Positions 7,089 through 15,143 of a DNA stretch of 26,193 nt are shown in pieces; within the stretch, counting starts at the first letter, position 1; every line of letters starts with the position of its first letter. This DNA is from a virus. The stretch lies in the IMG/VR virus record IMGVR_UViG_3300044712_000563, positions 1 through 26,193 of that record; one strand, given 5' to 3'. Position numbers and translations under genes: made by a program. The notes under the pieces are model-generated. The model worked only from the letters and a program-made list of their open reading frames with translations. It was not told the origin of the DNA and made no database searches.

Positions 7089-9208
7089 TTTGTATAAACT
7101 CCTAATTTTGTAATTCCGCCGCTTTTTTCAAGATATATAATATCACTAATTAGTTGATTTTTCAAGTTTTCTTTCTTATGCGTAACAACAAATGACGCTT
7201 CATTATATTTGTCTGTTCGTTCTTTGAGAATATCAAAAACCTTTTCCGATCCGTTTATTGACAATGCGCTATCAAGCAATTCATCATAAAAGGCTAGATT
7301 AAACGAAACATCGCCCTGTATTCGGCGTAAATCCATAAAAGCAAACAAACAGGCTAAATCAATGCGTTTGCGTTCGCCACCAGAAAAGTTATGATAAGAA
7401 CATTCGACCTTTTTATCATTAATTATTTTATCTTCAAAATATTCATCAAAGGTCATTTGACAGTTTGCATCCATTTTATTCAAATAATATGCAATTCTTT
7501 CATTGAGAACTCCTAACAATTTTTTAATGATGCTGGATTTAGCGCCTTCGTCTGATACAACAAATTTAATTACATCATAAATCGCAACTTTTTCTTTATA
7601 GTTGGCTATTTGAGTTTCAAATTCTATCTTCTTTTTTTCACTTATGAGAATTAGGTCGATGAATTGATTCTTTTCTTTTTCAAGTTTTATAATATCTTCC
7701 TCACAATATTGTAAATTTGTCTTATCATTTTTAATAAGGTTTTCAGTTATTGTGTTTTTATTAATTTGTGCTTGTATAGTATCTTTTTTCGTTTGAGCAT
7801 TTTTTAATAATTCTTTAATCTCTTTAGATTTTTCTTGTTTTTGAACAAATTGTTCTTTATTTTTTAAAAGCGTGTTTTCAATTGATTCGTTTTCGGCTAT
7901 GATTGTCTTTCTTTCATTGTTGAGAGACATGATTTGAGAAATTATTTCTGCTTTAGAAATCATTTGCTTTTTGTTTTCAATAATAGTTAGCAAGTTGGCA
8001 ACTTCAAATGTGTGTTTTGAAATTAATTCTCTTGCTGCTTTTATTTCTGTCTCATTCTTTTTAATATCATTATCTGGAAACGGGCGCTTACATTTATCAC
8101 AAAAGGTTCCCATTTCTCTAATGTTGTTAATTTTGGTTTCTAGGTCGCGTATGTCCCTGTTGTGTTCAACGATATCCGTTTTATGCTTATCAATCTCTTC
8201 CCTTGTTTTTATAATAAAGGTTTGACAATCCTCAACAGTTTTAATGTTGCCATCATATTTTGGAAATTTGTCATATTCCTCTTTTAGCGTTTTTGCCTTG
8301 ATTGCCAACGTATTGATTTTTGAAAGATTAAGTTTTTTAGTGCTTTCTAGCGCGGTAATGGCACCACTTATAATGTTATATTCCCTTTCAACAAGTTCAA
8401 CCTGTTTGGTTAATTGCTCTATTTCGGAAACCAGCTTTTGATATTCTTTAGTATCTACAAAAACCATACATTTTGTAAAATTTTCAATATTCTTTAAAAA
8501 TTGTGTTTTACGTTGAACTAATTCGGCAAGTTTTTCTGTTCGATTTTTTTCAAACTTGTCTTTGCTTTCTAAATATATTTGAATATTTCTATTGTTTTCT
8601 TCATAGTTCTTAATAGTAAATTCATATTCTTTAAAGAGTGTATCATAGTTTTCTTTTGCAATTTTTCCCATTATTTTAAATAACTCTAGCCGTAAAATTC
8701 CTTCTATAAAAGCACGTTTTTCATTTCTTTTCTGGCTCATGAATGGAATGGTGTTATTAATACACATGGTAAGAGTATTGCGAAAAGCCGTTGGTGTGGA
8801 GTTGATCAAATTAAGAATATATTTATCAGTTACTGGAATCGTTGAAAGTGTCTTTTCTTCATTCCCGTTGACAAATATTTTACAGAAAGATGGAGAAAGT
8901 CCTCTTTCGATTCGGTATGCTGTTATTGTTCCATTTTTATCAATATCAAAATCTAAAACAACCTTACAGTTCTTTTTTGCAAGATTATTAACAATTTCTT
9001 CTTTTTTTAAATCTTTAAGAGTTTCGCCAAAAAGTGCGAAGAAAAAGGCATCCACAATTGCGCTTTTACCCACACCATTTCCATCACCCTTATCTAAATT
9101 ATAGCCGGTTATAATTGAAATTCCTGATTTATCAAGGGGTATAATGATTTCCTTTCCAAACGAAAGAAAGTTGGTTATGGATAATTTTTTAAATGTTATT
9201 TTTTTCAT
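7085..9208 (-). CDS. 46: Recombination nuclease ATPase subunit (T4 gp46, SbcC/Rad50-like)
   Basis: With gp47 this forms the Mre11-Rad50-type complex that resects DNA ends for recombination-dependent replication and host DNA degradation. The product is 707 residues, longer than T4 gp46 (about 560). The Walker A loop GDGNGVGKS is at 41-49. A long coiled coil (about 190-540) is interrupted by the zinc hook CDKC at 370-373. The ABC signature FSGGE is at 608-612, Walker B is FNLAFYDELLD (D642, E643), and the H-loop histidine is in VVTHK (H677). All ATPase elements are present. It starts in an ATGA overlap with the small ABC ATPase gene upstream. Its partner gene 47 is about 14 kb away, separated by the glycan block. 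Confidence 0.95.
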   Translation of the reverse strand: MKKITFKKLSITNFLSFGKEIIIPLDKSGISIITGYNLDKGDGNGVGKSAIVDAFFFALFGETLKDLKKEEIVNNLAKKNCKVVLDFDIDKNGTITAYRIERGLSPSFCKIFVNGNEEKTLSTIPVTDKYILNLINSTPTAFRNTLTMCINNTIPFMSQKRNEKRAFIEGILRLELFKIMGKIAKENYDTLFKEYEFTIKNYEENNRNIQIYLESKDKFEKNRTEKLAELVQRKTQFLKNIENFTKCMVFVDTKEYQKLVSEIEQLTKQVELVEREYNIISGAITALESTKKLNLSKINTLAIKAKTLKEEYDKFPKYDGNIKTVEDCQTFIIKTREEIDKHKTDIVEHNRDIRDLETKINNIREMGTFCDKCKRPFPDNDIKKNETEIKAARELISKHTFEVANLLTIIENKKQMISKAEIISQIMSLNNERKTIIAENESIENTLLKNKEQFVQKQEKSKEIKELLKNAQTKKDTIQAQINKNTITENLIKNDKTNLQYCEEDIIKLEKEKNQFIDLILISEKKKIEFETQIANYKEKVAIYDVIKFVVSDEGAKSSIIKKLLGVLNERIAYYLNKMDANCQMTFDEYFEDKIINDKKVECSYHNFSGGERKRIDLACLFAFMDLRRIQGDVSFNLAFYDELLDSALSINGSEKVFDILKERTDKYNEASFVVTHKKENLKNQLISDIIYLEKSGGITKLGVYTK

Positions 9209-10074
9209 AGTTTAAATTCTAATTGCTGATTTGTTTCTTTTTTATCTAAATATTGATTTATCTCTTTAATTGCATTAATTAGCCCTGCGATATATCCATC
9301 TTCCATTTCAATAATGTTGGCATTTGGTGTAAATGCCGCATAAATCGAATGGGTGGCAATTATAACCTGATAATTTTTTAATTCTTCTGGCAATACTTTA
9401 AAAAAGAATTCTTTTTGTTTTAGATGGCTAAGTGATCGTTCTGGTTCGTCCAATAGTATTGTATTTTTTCCAGTTCCAAAATTTTCAGTATATAACTTGT
9501 TTATATAATTCCAAAATTGGAATTCTCTTTGTGAATAGATTTTATCATCTTTTGCTGGAAAGTTTCCAAAGTCTTCTTTTTTATATTGTGGCGGTCCTAC
9601 TTTGACCATGTTTAACACTTTGTTAAGCTTACTGGCTCGATATTGTCCAGAAGATGGAGTCTTTTCAAGATAATCGATAACATCGTTTTTATCTGTAATA
9701 CCATCATCAAAATCTTTTTTAAAGTTATAGAAATAGGAAAGTTTATTTAAAGAACATTCTCCGTCATTATAAATCGAAGGGGTTCCGTCCCATACGACGG
9801 TTGCTTTGCAGTTTGCGGGAGTATAGGCCGAATAACAATGGGGATAGTCTGCTCCATTTAGTCTGCCAATTCCTAATTCGTTTGGTGTGCTTGGTGCGGT
9901 CCATCCGCCAGTTTGAATAGCACAATATCCTTTCAATGTTTTAATAATCGTACTTTTACCACAGCCGTTTGGTCCGAATAATAAATTAATACCATCTTTA
10001 AACACAAACGGTTTTTTACCGATATATGGTAAATCTATTGGAAATCCGTCTAAAAATTCAATGCTTCGAATCAT
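9205..10074 (-). CDS. Small ABC-type (RecF/AAA-like) ATPase next to gene 46
   Basis: This is a 289-residue stand-alone ATP-binding cassette ATPase of the SMC/RecF-like class with no coiled coil. The Walker A motif GPNGCGKST is at 34-42. SSGQYRASKL (141-150) may be the ABC signature. Walker B is ILLDEPE (206-212, followed by RSLS, D-loop-like), and the H-loop is IIATHS (H242). There are no membrane segments, so it is not a transporter by itself. The gene overlaps gene 46 by four bases and its small upstream neighbour by four, so the three are probably translated together. It may assist or modulate the gp46-gp47 complex, or act like the ATPase half of a DNA-sensing system. The ATPase assignment is strong; the role is inferred from position only. 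Confidence 0.8.
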   Translation of the reverse strand: MIRSIEFLDGFPIDLPYIGKKPFVFKDGINLLFGPNGCGKSTIIKTLKGYCAIQTGGWTAPSTPNELGIGRLNGADYPHCYSAYTPANCKATVVWDGTPSIYNDGECSLNKLSYFYNFKKDFDDGITDKNDVIDYLEKTPSSGQYRASKLNKVLNMVKVGPPQYKKEDFGNFPAKDDKIYSQREFQFWNYINKLYTENFGTGKNTILLDEPERSLSHLKQKEFFFKVLPEELKNYQVIIATHSIYAAFTPNANIIEMEDGYIAGLINAIKEINQYLDKKETNQQLEFKL

Positions 10075-10292
10075 TTATATATAAACCTAACTGCTTTTCC
10101 GATTTTAGTTTTAACTGTTTTTACTTTTTTGTCTTGATTTTTAAGTTCTTTTTCTAATTCTGCCATATTGCCAACAAACGCTAATCCTACTATTTTTCTA
10201 GCTTCAGCAGAATTTTTCCAATCAATTTCATCGAAATTCGAATCAAAAACTTTTTTATTAACGGGGCGTGGGTTTGATCCTTTTCCTGCCAT
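10071..10292 (-). CDS. Small conserved phage protein with GKGSNPRPV motif
   Basis: This 73-residue basic protein starts MAGKGSNPRPVNKK. The frame is open from 10331, but that would overlap the preceding gene. The ATG at 10292 has an AAAGGA ribosome binding site seven bases upstream and lies ten bases past the preceding stop. The first 25 or so residues match a short motif (GKGS-x-PRPV followed by F/Y-x-x-N/x-F/Y-D-x-I) that I know from many small phage proteins of unknown function. The remainder, an alanine-rich helix and a lysine-rich tail, looks like an added segment. It ends in an ATGA overlap with the ABC ATPase gene. Function is unknown. Confidence 0.75.
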   Translation of the reverse strand: MAGKGSNPRPVNKKVFDSNFDEIDWKNSAEARKIVGLAFVGNMAELEKELKNQDKKVKTVKTKIGKAVRFIYK

Positions 10293-10302
10293 AATTTTTC
10301 CT

Positions 10303-11319
10303 TTATATTTTACTTTCCTGTCTTCCACCATTACTTATATTAAGAAAATCACACTTTTGTTGAAACTCTGCTAAATTATTAGCTCCAACATAGCTAAAGG
10401 CAGATTGTACACCATGTTCAATATCTCGTAAAATATATTTAACCTTTCCGTTAAACTTTACAGTTTTCATCATGCCTTCCACAAAGCGATTTTCTCCTTT
10501 GTTCTCACCGCTAGCCGATCCCCCATAGACCTTGTAGAGTTCATCGTTTGGATTGCGGTAAACGCCACCTGGTGTCTCTGCGGTGCCTGAAATCAACGAT
10601 CCAACCATAACTGCATCAGCATATCTCAACGCTTTTGGAATATCTCCTATTTTTACAATTCCGCCATCTGAAATTATCGATATGGGCGTTTTCAATCCGG
10701 TCATTGCAGAATAGGCGTTTTCAAGCGCAGTCAATTGAGGAACGCCAACTCCGGTCTTTTCTCGCGTTTGGCATACGCTGCCCGGTCCTATTCCGACTTT
10801 AACTGCGTCTGCCCCCCATTCTGCCAAGTCTAGTGCTGCTTCCCATGTTGCAATGTTTCCGGCTATAACTGTGATATCATTATAATTACCTTTAATCCAA
10901 CGAATCATATTTTTAACAAGTATATGATGACCGTGTGCAACATCAATACAAAATATGCGAGCACCAATTTTATATAATTCCTCAACTCTCTTTTTTTCTT
11001 CATCTTTTACGCCAATAGAAACGCCGATATTGGGATGTTTTCCCGTTATCTCTTCACCGGATATTATAAAAGCTTCTTTTAACATATGAACATTTTCTTC
11101 GATTGTACAAAATCGGTGCAATATTCCAAGGCCACCATATCGGGCTATTGTTGCGGCCATTTTTGCCCCTGTTATGGTTTTCATGTTGGCGGATAGTATT
11201 GGTAATCTAAGTATACAATTTCCAATTTTTGTTGAAATATCTACTTTAGACCTAGATTCAATTTCAGAATATTTCGGTTGTATCAATACATCAGAGAAAG
11301 TATATGCTATATTTTTCAT
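10303..11319 (-). CDS. IMP dehydrogenase/GMP reductase family enzyme, probably GMP reductase
   Basis: This is a 338-residue TIM-barrel enzyme acting on purine monophosphates. GMP reductase turns GMP into IMP and ammonia; IMP dehydrogenase turns IMP into XMP. The catalytic loop [17 protein letters not shown] (176-192) supplies Cys183 and Thr185. Glu281 (FVEG) fits the catalytic glutamate, and the phosphate-binding SDGG is at 217-220. Evidence for reductase is the short length without CBS domains, an N-terminal SRSKVD segment, the KTGVG motif, and a C-terminal [11 protein letters not shown] resembling the reductase SACTYVGA pattern. The flap does not settle the question. There is no clear ribosome binding site; a 12-base palindrome at 11325-11336 occupies that position. 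The central part (about 10480-10860) reaches 50-55 percent GC, far above its surroundings. Confidence 0.85.
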   Translation of the reverse strand: MKNIAYTFSDVLIQPKYSEIESRSKVDISTKIGNCILRLPILSANMKTITGAKMAATIARYGGLGILHRFCTIEENVHMLKEAFIISGEEITGKHPNIGVSIGVKDEEKKRVEELYKIGARIFCIDVAHGHHILVKNMIRWIKGNYNDITVIAGNIATWEAALDLAEWGADAVKVGIGPGSVCQTREKTGVGVPQLTALENAYSAMTGLKTPISIISDGGIVKIGDIPKALRYADAVMVGSLISGTAETPGGVYRNPNDELYKVYGGSASGENKGENRFVEGMMKTVKFNGKVKYILRDIEHGVQSAFSYVGANNLAEFQQKCDFLNISNGGRQESKI

Positions 11320-11350
11320 ACTATAAGTATATACTTTTTGATAATGGAAA

Positions 11351-12346
11351 TCAACTAATATTGCTTTTTTTGTTATTTATAATCTTTACCCAATAATCAA
11401 TCATTTCATCTAGTAGGGTTTCAAAAGTATATTCAGGTTTCCAATTTAAAATTGTTCTAACTTTAGTTGAATCCCCTTTAAGATATTTTAATTCTTCTGG
11501 TCTTAAATATTTTTGATTTTGAACAATATAATTGTTATAATCTAAGTCTAATTTTTCAAAAACGTATTTACATAATTCTCTTACTGAATGAGTTTGCATA
11601 GTAGAAACGACAAAATCATCAGGTTTTTCATAATTTATAATCATATGCATTGCACGCACATAATCTTTAGAATGTCCCCAATCTCTATAAGAATCTAAAT
11701 TTCCCATTTCTAGTTTGTCTTTTAATCCATTTTTAATTTCAATAGCAGTTTTTATTACTTTTGTTGTTACAAAGTTAGACCCCCTTCTTGGCGATTCATG
11801 ATTAAAAAGTATTCCATTACATGTGTGAAGTCTGTAAGATTTTCTATAATTTCTAACAATACTATAGGAATACAATTTTGCACAACCATATGGACTAACT
11901 GGATGCATTGGTGTTGTTTCTCTTTGAAATCCATCTTCGTCAATGCTGTTTCCAAACATTTCGGATGAGCTTGCTTGATAAAACTTGGCTTTTGGGCAAA
12001 TAGATTTATATACATCTAATAAATTTAAAACGCCTAATGCATTGACTTGTGCAGTATATTCTGGAACATCAAAGCTAATTCTTACATGACTTTGTGCTGC
12101 CAAATTATAAATTTCATCAGGTTGTACTTCTGATAAAATTTTTGTTAAACTAGAAATATCTGTTAAATCTCCATAATATGTTTTTATATTATCTGAAAAA
12201 TTGTGAAGTCTTGTTTCTTGATGTTCTGGTGTTGAATTTCGTCTGATAATTCCATATACATCATATCCAAGAGTTAATAAATATTCTGCTAAATAACTAC
12301 CATCTTGTCCAGCAATTCCTGTTATTAATGCTTTTTTATTATTCAT
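11351..12346 (-). CDS. gmd: GDP-mannose 4,6-dehydratase
   Basis: This converts GDP-mannose to GDP-4-keto-6-deoxymannose, the branch point to GDP-fucose, GDP-rhamnose, GDP-colitose and GDP-perosamine. The 331-residue protein is a full-length extended SDR. The NADP-binding GIAGQDGSY is at 10-18, with RRN at 35-37 following the second strand. The active site has SSSE (126-129) and YGCAK (Y153, K157). The sequence RETTPMHPVSPYG is diagnostic of the dehydratase. Its start overlaps the aminotransferase gene by eight bases, so the two are coupled. GDP-L-fucose synthase is not in this window, so the final sugar depends on the partner aminotransferase or on host enzymes. The assignment is secure. Confidence 0.95.
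   Translation of the reverse strand: MNNKKALITGIAGQDGSYLAEYLLTLGYDVYGIIRRNSTPEHQETRLHNFSDNIKTYYGDLTDISSLTKILSEVQPDEIYNLAAQSHVRISFDVPEYTAQVNALGVLNLLDVYKSICPKAKFYQASSSEMFGNSIDEDGFQRETTPMHPVSPYGCAKLYSYSIVRNYRKSYRLHTCNGILFNHESPRRGSNFVTTKVIKTAIEIKNGLKDKLEMGNLDSYRDWGHSKDYVRAMHMIINYEKPDDFVVSTMQTHSVRELCKYVFEKLDLDYNNYIVQNQKYLRPEELKYLKGDSTKVRTILNWKPEYTFETLLDEMIDYWVKIINNKKSNIS
11374..11381 (-). promoter_or_regulatory. Candidate T4-type late promoter box TATAAATA
   Basis: On the minus strand this reads TATAAATA, an exact match to the T4 late promoter -10 box recognised by gp55-RNA polymerase. It lies inside the 3' end of the GDP-mannose dehydratase gene, about 55 bases upstream of the purine enzyme start. 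This would give a leader of just under 50 bases. gp55 itself is encoded in this window. The match is only moderately informative because about 20 such octamers are expected by chance in 26 kb this AT-rich, counting both strands. Confidence 0.35.
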
Positions 12347-12929
12347 TAAACACCTTCATTTTTGATACGTCGGGCCAATCGTTTATATTCCATTTTTTTG
12401 GGATCGTATTTATGGCATTATTTAATTTGTTCAATCCAATTTGTGCGGCTTCTGGAGTCATATAATAATGATATCCAATGGTATCAATGTTTTGTTCTCT
12501 CCACGGTATATCTCTTTTTCTTCCATCATAGCTCATTTTGCTTAATATACCATATGTTTTTTGATTATTACATAATATCATGCCACCACGACCGATATTT
12601 AAATGTTTTTGATATTGAAAACTTAAGCACATAAAGGTGTTTGGTATATATCCGTTTTTTTCCCAAAACACTGCTGCATCAATTATATCTGTAGTAAGAA
12701 AATAATATTTTTCCCAACTTATTTCATTCCATAATAGATCAATATTTAATTTTTTCGCAAGAAGTGGAATTCCTATATATGTATGTTTTGGTATAAAAAT
12801 TTGTTTAGCGTTTGTATATCTAAGACATAATTCAATGGCATGTGTACAACTGTCTGTTGCAACCCCATATGGTGCTCCAAAAAAATCTGAAACTTTTTGT
12901 TCAAACTCTGTTACTATATTAAAATTCAT
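12339..12929 (-). CDS. Shortened DegT/DnrJ/EryC1/StrS-type aminotransferase
   Basis: This is a sugar aminotransferase relative of 196 residues, about half the usual 360-400. The core catalytic domain is recognisable. SCTHAIELCL (27-36) matches the small-residue cofactor phosphate turn. DIIDAAVFWE (81-90) contains the aspartate that contacts the PLP ring nitrogen (probably D84). SFQYQKHLNIGRGG (103-116) contains the expected Schiff-base lysine K108. GYHYYMTPEAAQIGLNKL (152-169) matches the family's G-x-N-Y-R-M-x-x-x-x-A segment. The C-terminal domain is almost absent. An AAAGGA ribosome binding site supports the start. Next to GDP-mannose dehydratase, a perosamine-synthase-like role is attractive, but the missing domain leaves activity uncertain. 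Confidence 0.8.
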   Translation of the reverse strand: MNFNIVTEFEQKVSDFFGAPYGVATDSCTHAIELCLRYTNAKQIFIPKHTYIGIPLLAKKLNIDLLWNEISWEKYYFLTTDIIDAAVFWEKNGYIPNTFMCLSFQYQKHLNIGRGGMILCNNQKTYGILSKMSYDGRKRDIPWREQNIDTIGYHYYMTPEAAQIGLNKLNNAINTIPKKWNINDWPDVSKMKVFNE

Positions 12930-12930
12930 A

Positions 12931-13473
12931 TTATTCCTTTAATGCTTCTACATTTAAACTTATAAGTGTACCGTTTTGTTTGTCCATATGTGGTATGTAT
13001 GCTTGAGAGTGATCATCAAATTGTGAATGTTCAGTTTTTCTCCAATCATATTTAGTTATATTATAAAATCCAGTTTTTAATAAAACATCTTTTAAAGATA
13101 AAAAATCATAAACTGTTTTATGATATATTGTATTATTTCCCATTTGCATTTTACCATATAGTGGACCCAAAATCTTATTTAAAGATAAATTTTGATTTAA
13201 ATATAAATTAGATAAAGTAGAAAAATCGGGAACTGCAACTCTTAAAATTGCATTCTGTTTTAAAACTCGATTCCATTCTAATAATATATCTATTATTTCA
13301 TTTCTATCAAAATATTCAATTACATGAGATGCATATATTAAATCAATAGAATTATTTTCAAATTGTAGTTTAGTAATATCTTTATAATTTAAATGATTAT
13401 AATCACCACCATCGATATGAATCCAATCTGGACCAAAATCTCGTTTACCACATCCCATATTAATTTTTTTCAT
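12931..13473 (-). CDS. Class I SAM-dependent methyltransferase
   Basis: This 180-residue protein belongs to the Methyltransf_11-like group of class I methyltransferases. KINMGCGKRD (3-12) is the SAM-binding glycine-rich loop, and the acidic residue in HIDGGDY ends the second strand. DLIYASHVIEYF (motif II-III region) and RVLKQNAILRVAVPDF (motif for the strand before the active site) follow in the usual order. Proteins of this type are common in surface polysaccharide clusters, where they methylate sugars or lipid-linked intermediates. It starts one base after the preceding gene's stop. The target is unknown. Confidence 0.8.
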   Translation of the reverse strand: MKKINMGCGKRDFGPDWIHIDGGDYNHLNYKDITKLQFENNSIDLIYASHVIEYFDRNEIIDILLEWNRVLKQNAILRVAVPDFSTLSNLYLNQNLSLNKILGPLYGKMQMGNNTIYHKTVYDFLSLKDVLLKTGFYNITKYDWRKTEHSQFDDHSQAYIPHMDKQNGTLISLNVEALKE

Positions 13474-13474
13474 T

Positions 13475-14002
13475 TTATTTTATAACCTTAATTAAATATT
13501 GGCTTTCACGATTTATTACATATTTAATAAACATATTATTATTTTTGCAAAATGTTAAGACTGCATCTTTAACCTCTTCACCGTAATCATCACCTAATAT
13601 GTATCCATTATTTTTTAATAATATAAAACTGATATTTAAATCAGACAATACAAAATCATAACTATGATTGCCATCAATATATACCCAATCTAATGTATTT
13701 TCATTTATATATTGTAATACATCTTTAGATTTAATTCTTAAAATTTTAATATTATTAAAATTTTTAAATCGAGATACTACATTATTGTAAATTTCATCCA
13801 TATCTTTTTGACTGTTGGCGCTTGTTCCGCCATACCATCGATCCGGGTATTCAGGAAAAAATTCCCAAGGGTCTAAAAGATATAATAATTTTGGTTTTTT
13901 GTTAATTAATATTTCTTCAGAAAAATCACCTTTCCAAACTCCTATTTCTAATCCAGTGCTATTTGGCAATATTTCATTAAAAATTAAATTTGTTCTATTC
14001 AT
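13475..14002 (-). CDS. Class I methyltransferase (Methyltransf_24-like)
   Basis: This is a 175-residue putative SAM-dependent methyltransferase. The ATG at 14002 is chosen over the one at 14056 because AAAAGG lies just upstream and it gives the short overlap with the cupin gene seen elsewhere in this operon. GLEIGVWKGDFSEE (17-30) is the SAM-binding motif, LLDPWE follows the second strand, and DWVYIDGNHSYDFVLSDL is the motif typical of the Methyltransf_24 family, which includes sugar O-methyltransferases of polysaccharide and antibiotic clusters. GDDYG further on fits the same family. Its likely job is methylation of a sugar in the glycan made by this block. Confidence 0.78.
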   Translation of the reverse strand: MNRTNLIFNEILPNSTGLEIGVWKGDFSEEILINKKPKLLYLLDPWEFFPEYPDRWYGGTSANSQKDMDEIYNNVVSRFKNFNNIKILRIKSKDVLQYINENTLDWVYIDGNHSYDFVLSDLNISFILLKNNGYILGDDYGEEVKDAVLTFCKNNNMFIKYVINRESQYLIKVIK

Positions 14003-14411
14003 ATATAAACCTTTTATCTTTTTCAACACCTTCATATGGACCGGTCTTGTATTCATATACTAATGTATTTGATTCTAAACTAATATAATTATGCCCACCT
14101 TCAAATGTAATTGAACAATCTCCAGATGTTAATACAACATCTTTTAAAATTGTATCATCAATATCGTATAATATAACTTTAACTTTTCCTTGTATTATGA
14201 TCCACGATTCTTGTGCAATTGTTGTTTTATAATTTATATCTTTAAAAATATGTTTATGTGGTTTAAATGTTTGGTCTTTTTGTAATTCAATAGTTGCAAC
14301 TTGCAAAAAGCTAGACTCATCACATAAATTATTTCTTTTGTTAAAATCAGAAACCTTATGAATAATATGTAATAATTTATTTTTTTCAACGTTTGAATAT
14401 ATTTTTTCCAT
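13995..14411 (-). CDS. Cupin-fold protein, sugar-cluster type
   Basis: This 138-residue single-domain cupin resembles the WbuC-type cupins of O-antigen clusters. Cupin motif 1 is visible as KPHKH (50-54) and QESW (68-71). Motif 2 runs from GDCSITFEGGHN (97-108). Candidate metal ligands are H52, H54, E69 and H107. The start has AAGG a short distance upstream. WbuC-type proteins have no firmly established reaction; related cupins isomerise or epimerise nucleotide sugars. It sits between an FkbM-like and another methyltransferase. A role in sugar modification is inferred from context. Confidence 0.75.
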   Translation of the reverse strand: MEKIYSNVEKNKLLHIIHKVSDFNKRNNLCDESSFLQVATIELQKDQTFKPHKHIFKDINYKTTIAQESWIIIQGKVKVILYDIDDTILKDVVLTSGDCSITFEGGHNYISLESNTLVYEYKTGPYEGVEKDKRFIYE

Positions 14412-14420
14412 AATTTACCT

Positions 14421-15140
14421 TCAATCACACGGATGTTTAGATTCCATATAAACGCCGGATACTTTAATATTTTTTAAAATATTATAATCTTCATCATTTT
14501 TTACATAAAAAATATCTGCTTCTTGCATTATTCCCTTTGTATATCCAAATTTAGCAGCGTATTCATTTGTAAAATCAACTCCATTTACTGACCACTCTAA
14601 ACTTATTAATTCTGGCGAATATTTATCAATAGTTAATCCATTAAATGCATATTTTTCACTACCGTCTATATCGATACTTATTAAATTTAGTTTAGTATAG
14701 TTATTTTCATTTAAAATGGAATCTAATGTTCTCATTTTTACAGTATGTTTTCCGTTTAAAAATCCGTTTATTTCTCTTTGTGATCGATCAGCATACCATT
14801 GATTATAATGCTCTCTAAAATGTTGTTCTTTGCTAAAATCTAGAGAAGTAAGGCTAGCTCGATAGTTTAAATTAATTTCAACATCTGTATTGTCAACGTC
14901 TCCTGCTGCACAAGAATAACACTTAGAATTTGGACGATTTTCTTTTAAAAATTTAAAATAAGAGGGATGGGCTTCAACACAAATACCAGTCCATCCATGT
15001 TTTTCTAAAAGATATGTATTGCTAAATCTTTTTCCATCCATACTTCCTACATCTAAATATGTTCCATTAATTATATTTTTAGATACAAAAAAGTTTTTAA
15101 TAATTTGATCTGATCCTGCTGGTGTATAATATATTTCCAT
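14421..15140 (-). CDS. FkbM-family methyltransferase
   Basis: This 239-residue protein resembles the FkbM family (Methyltransf_21), which O-methylates sugars and polyketides. The SAM-binding strand and loop are TYLDVGSMDGKRFSNTYLLE (27-46), followed by GWTGICVEAHP (49-59), where the glutamate would bind the ribose hydroxyls. KMRTLDSIL and LISIDIDGSEKYAFNG (in the second half) are the characteristic FkbM signature for the strand 4 to strand 5 region. An AAAGGA ribosome binding site precedes the ATG at 15140. It is the third methyltransferase in the block and probably methylates a glycan hydroxyl. Confidence 0.88.
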   Translation of the reverse strand: MEIYYTPAGSDQIIKNFFVSKNIINGTYLDVGSMDGKRFSNTYLLEKHGWTGICVEAHPSYFKFLKENRPNSKCYSCAAGDVDNTDVEINLNYRASLTSLDFSKEQHFREHYNQWYADRSQREINGFLNGKHTVKMRTLDSILNENNYTKLNLISIDIDGSEKYAFNGLTIDKYSPELISLEWSVNGVDFTNEYAAKFGYTKGIMQEADIFYVKNDEDYNILKNIKVSGVYMESKHPCD

Positions 15141-15143
15141 GTT

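Noticed and set aside
8739-9104. A 121-codon plus-strand open frame antisense to gene 46
   Set aside because: It mirrors the Walker A region of a certain gene; antisense frames open by chance in biased codon use.
10067-10078. TATAAATG on the minus strand overlapping the start of the ABC ATPase
   Set aside because: The sequence is the end of the previous coding region and the start codon itself, leaving no room for a leader.
11767-12015. An 82-codon open frame on the minus strand within the GDP-mannose dehydratase gene
   Set aside because: It is an overlapping frame inside a gene with clear family motifs; it has no family resemblance and no independent support.
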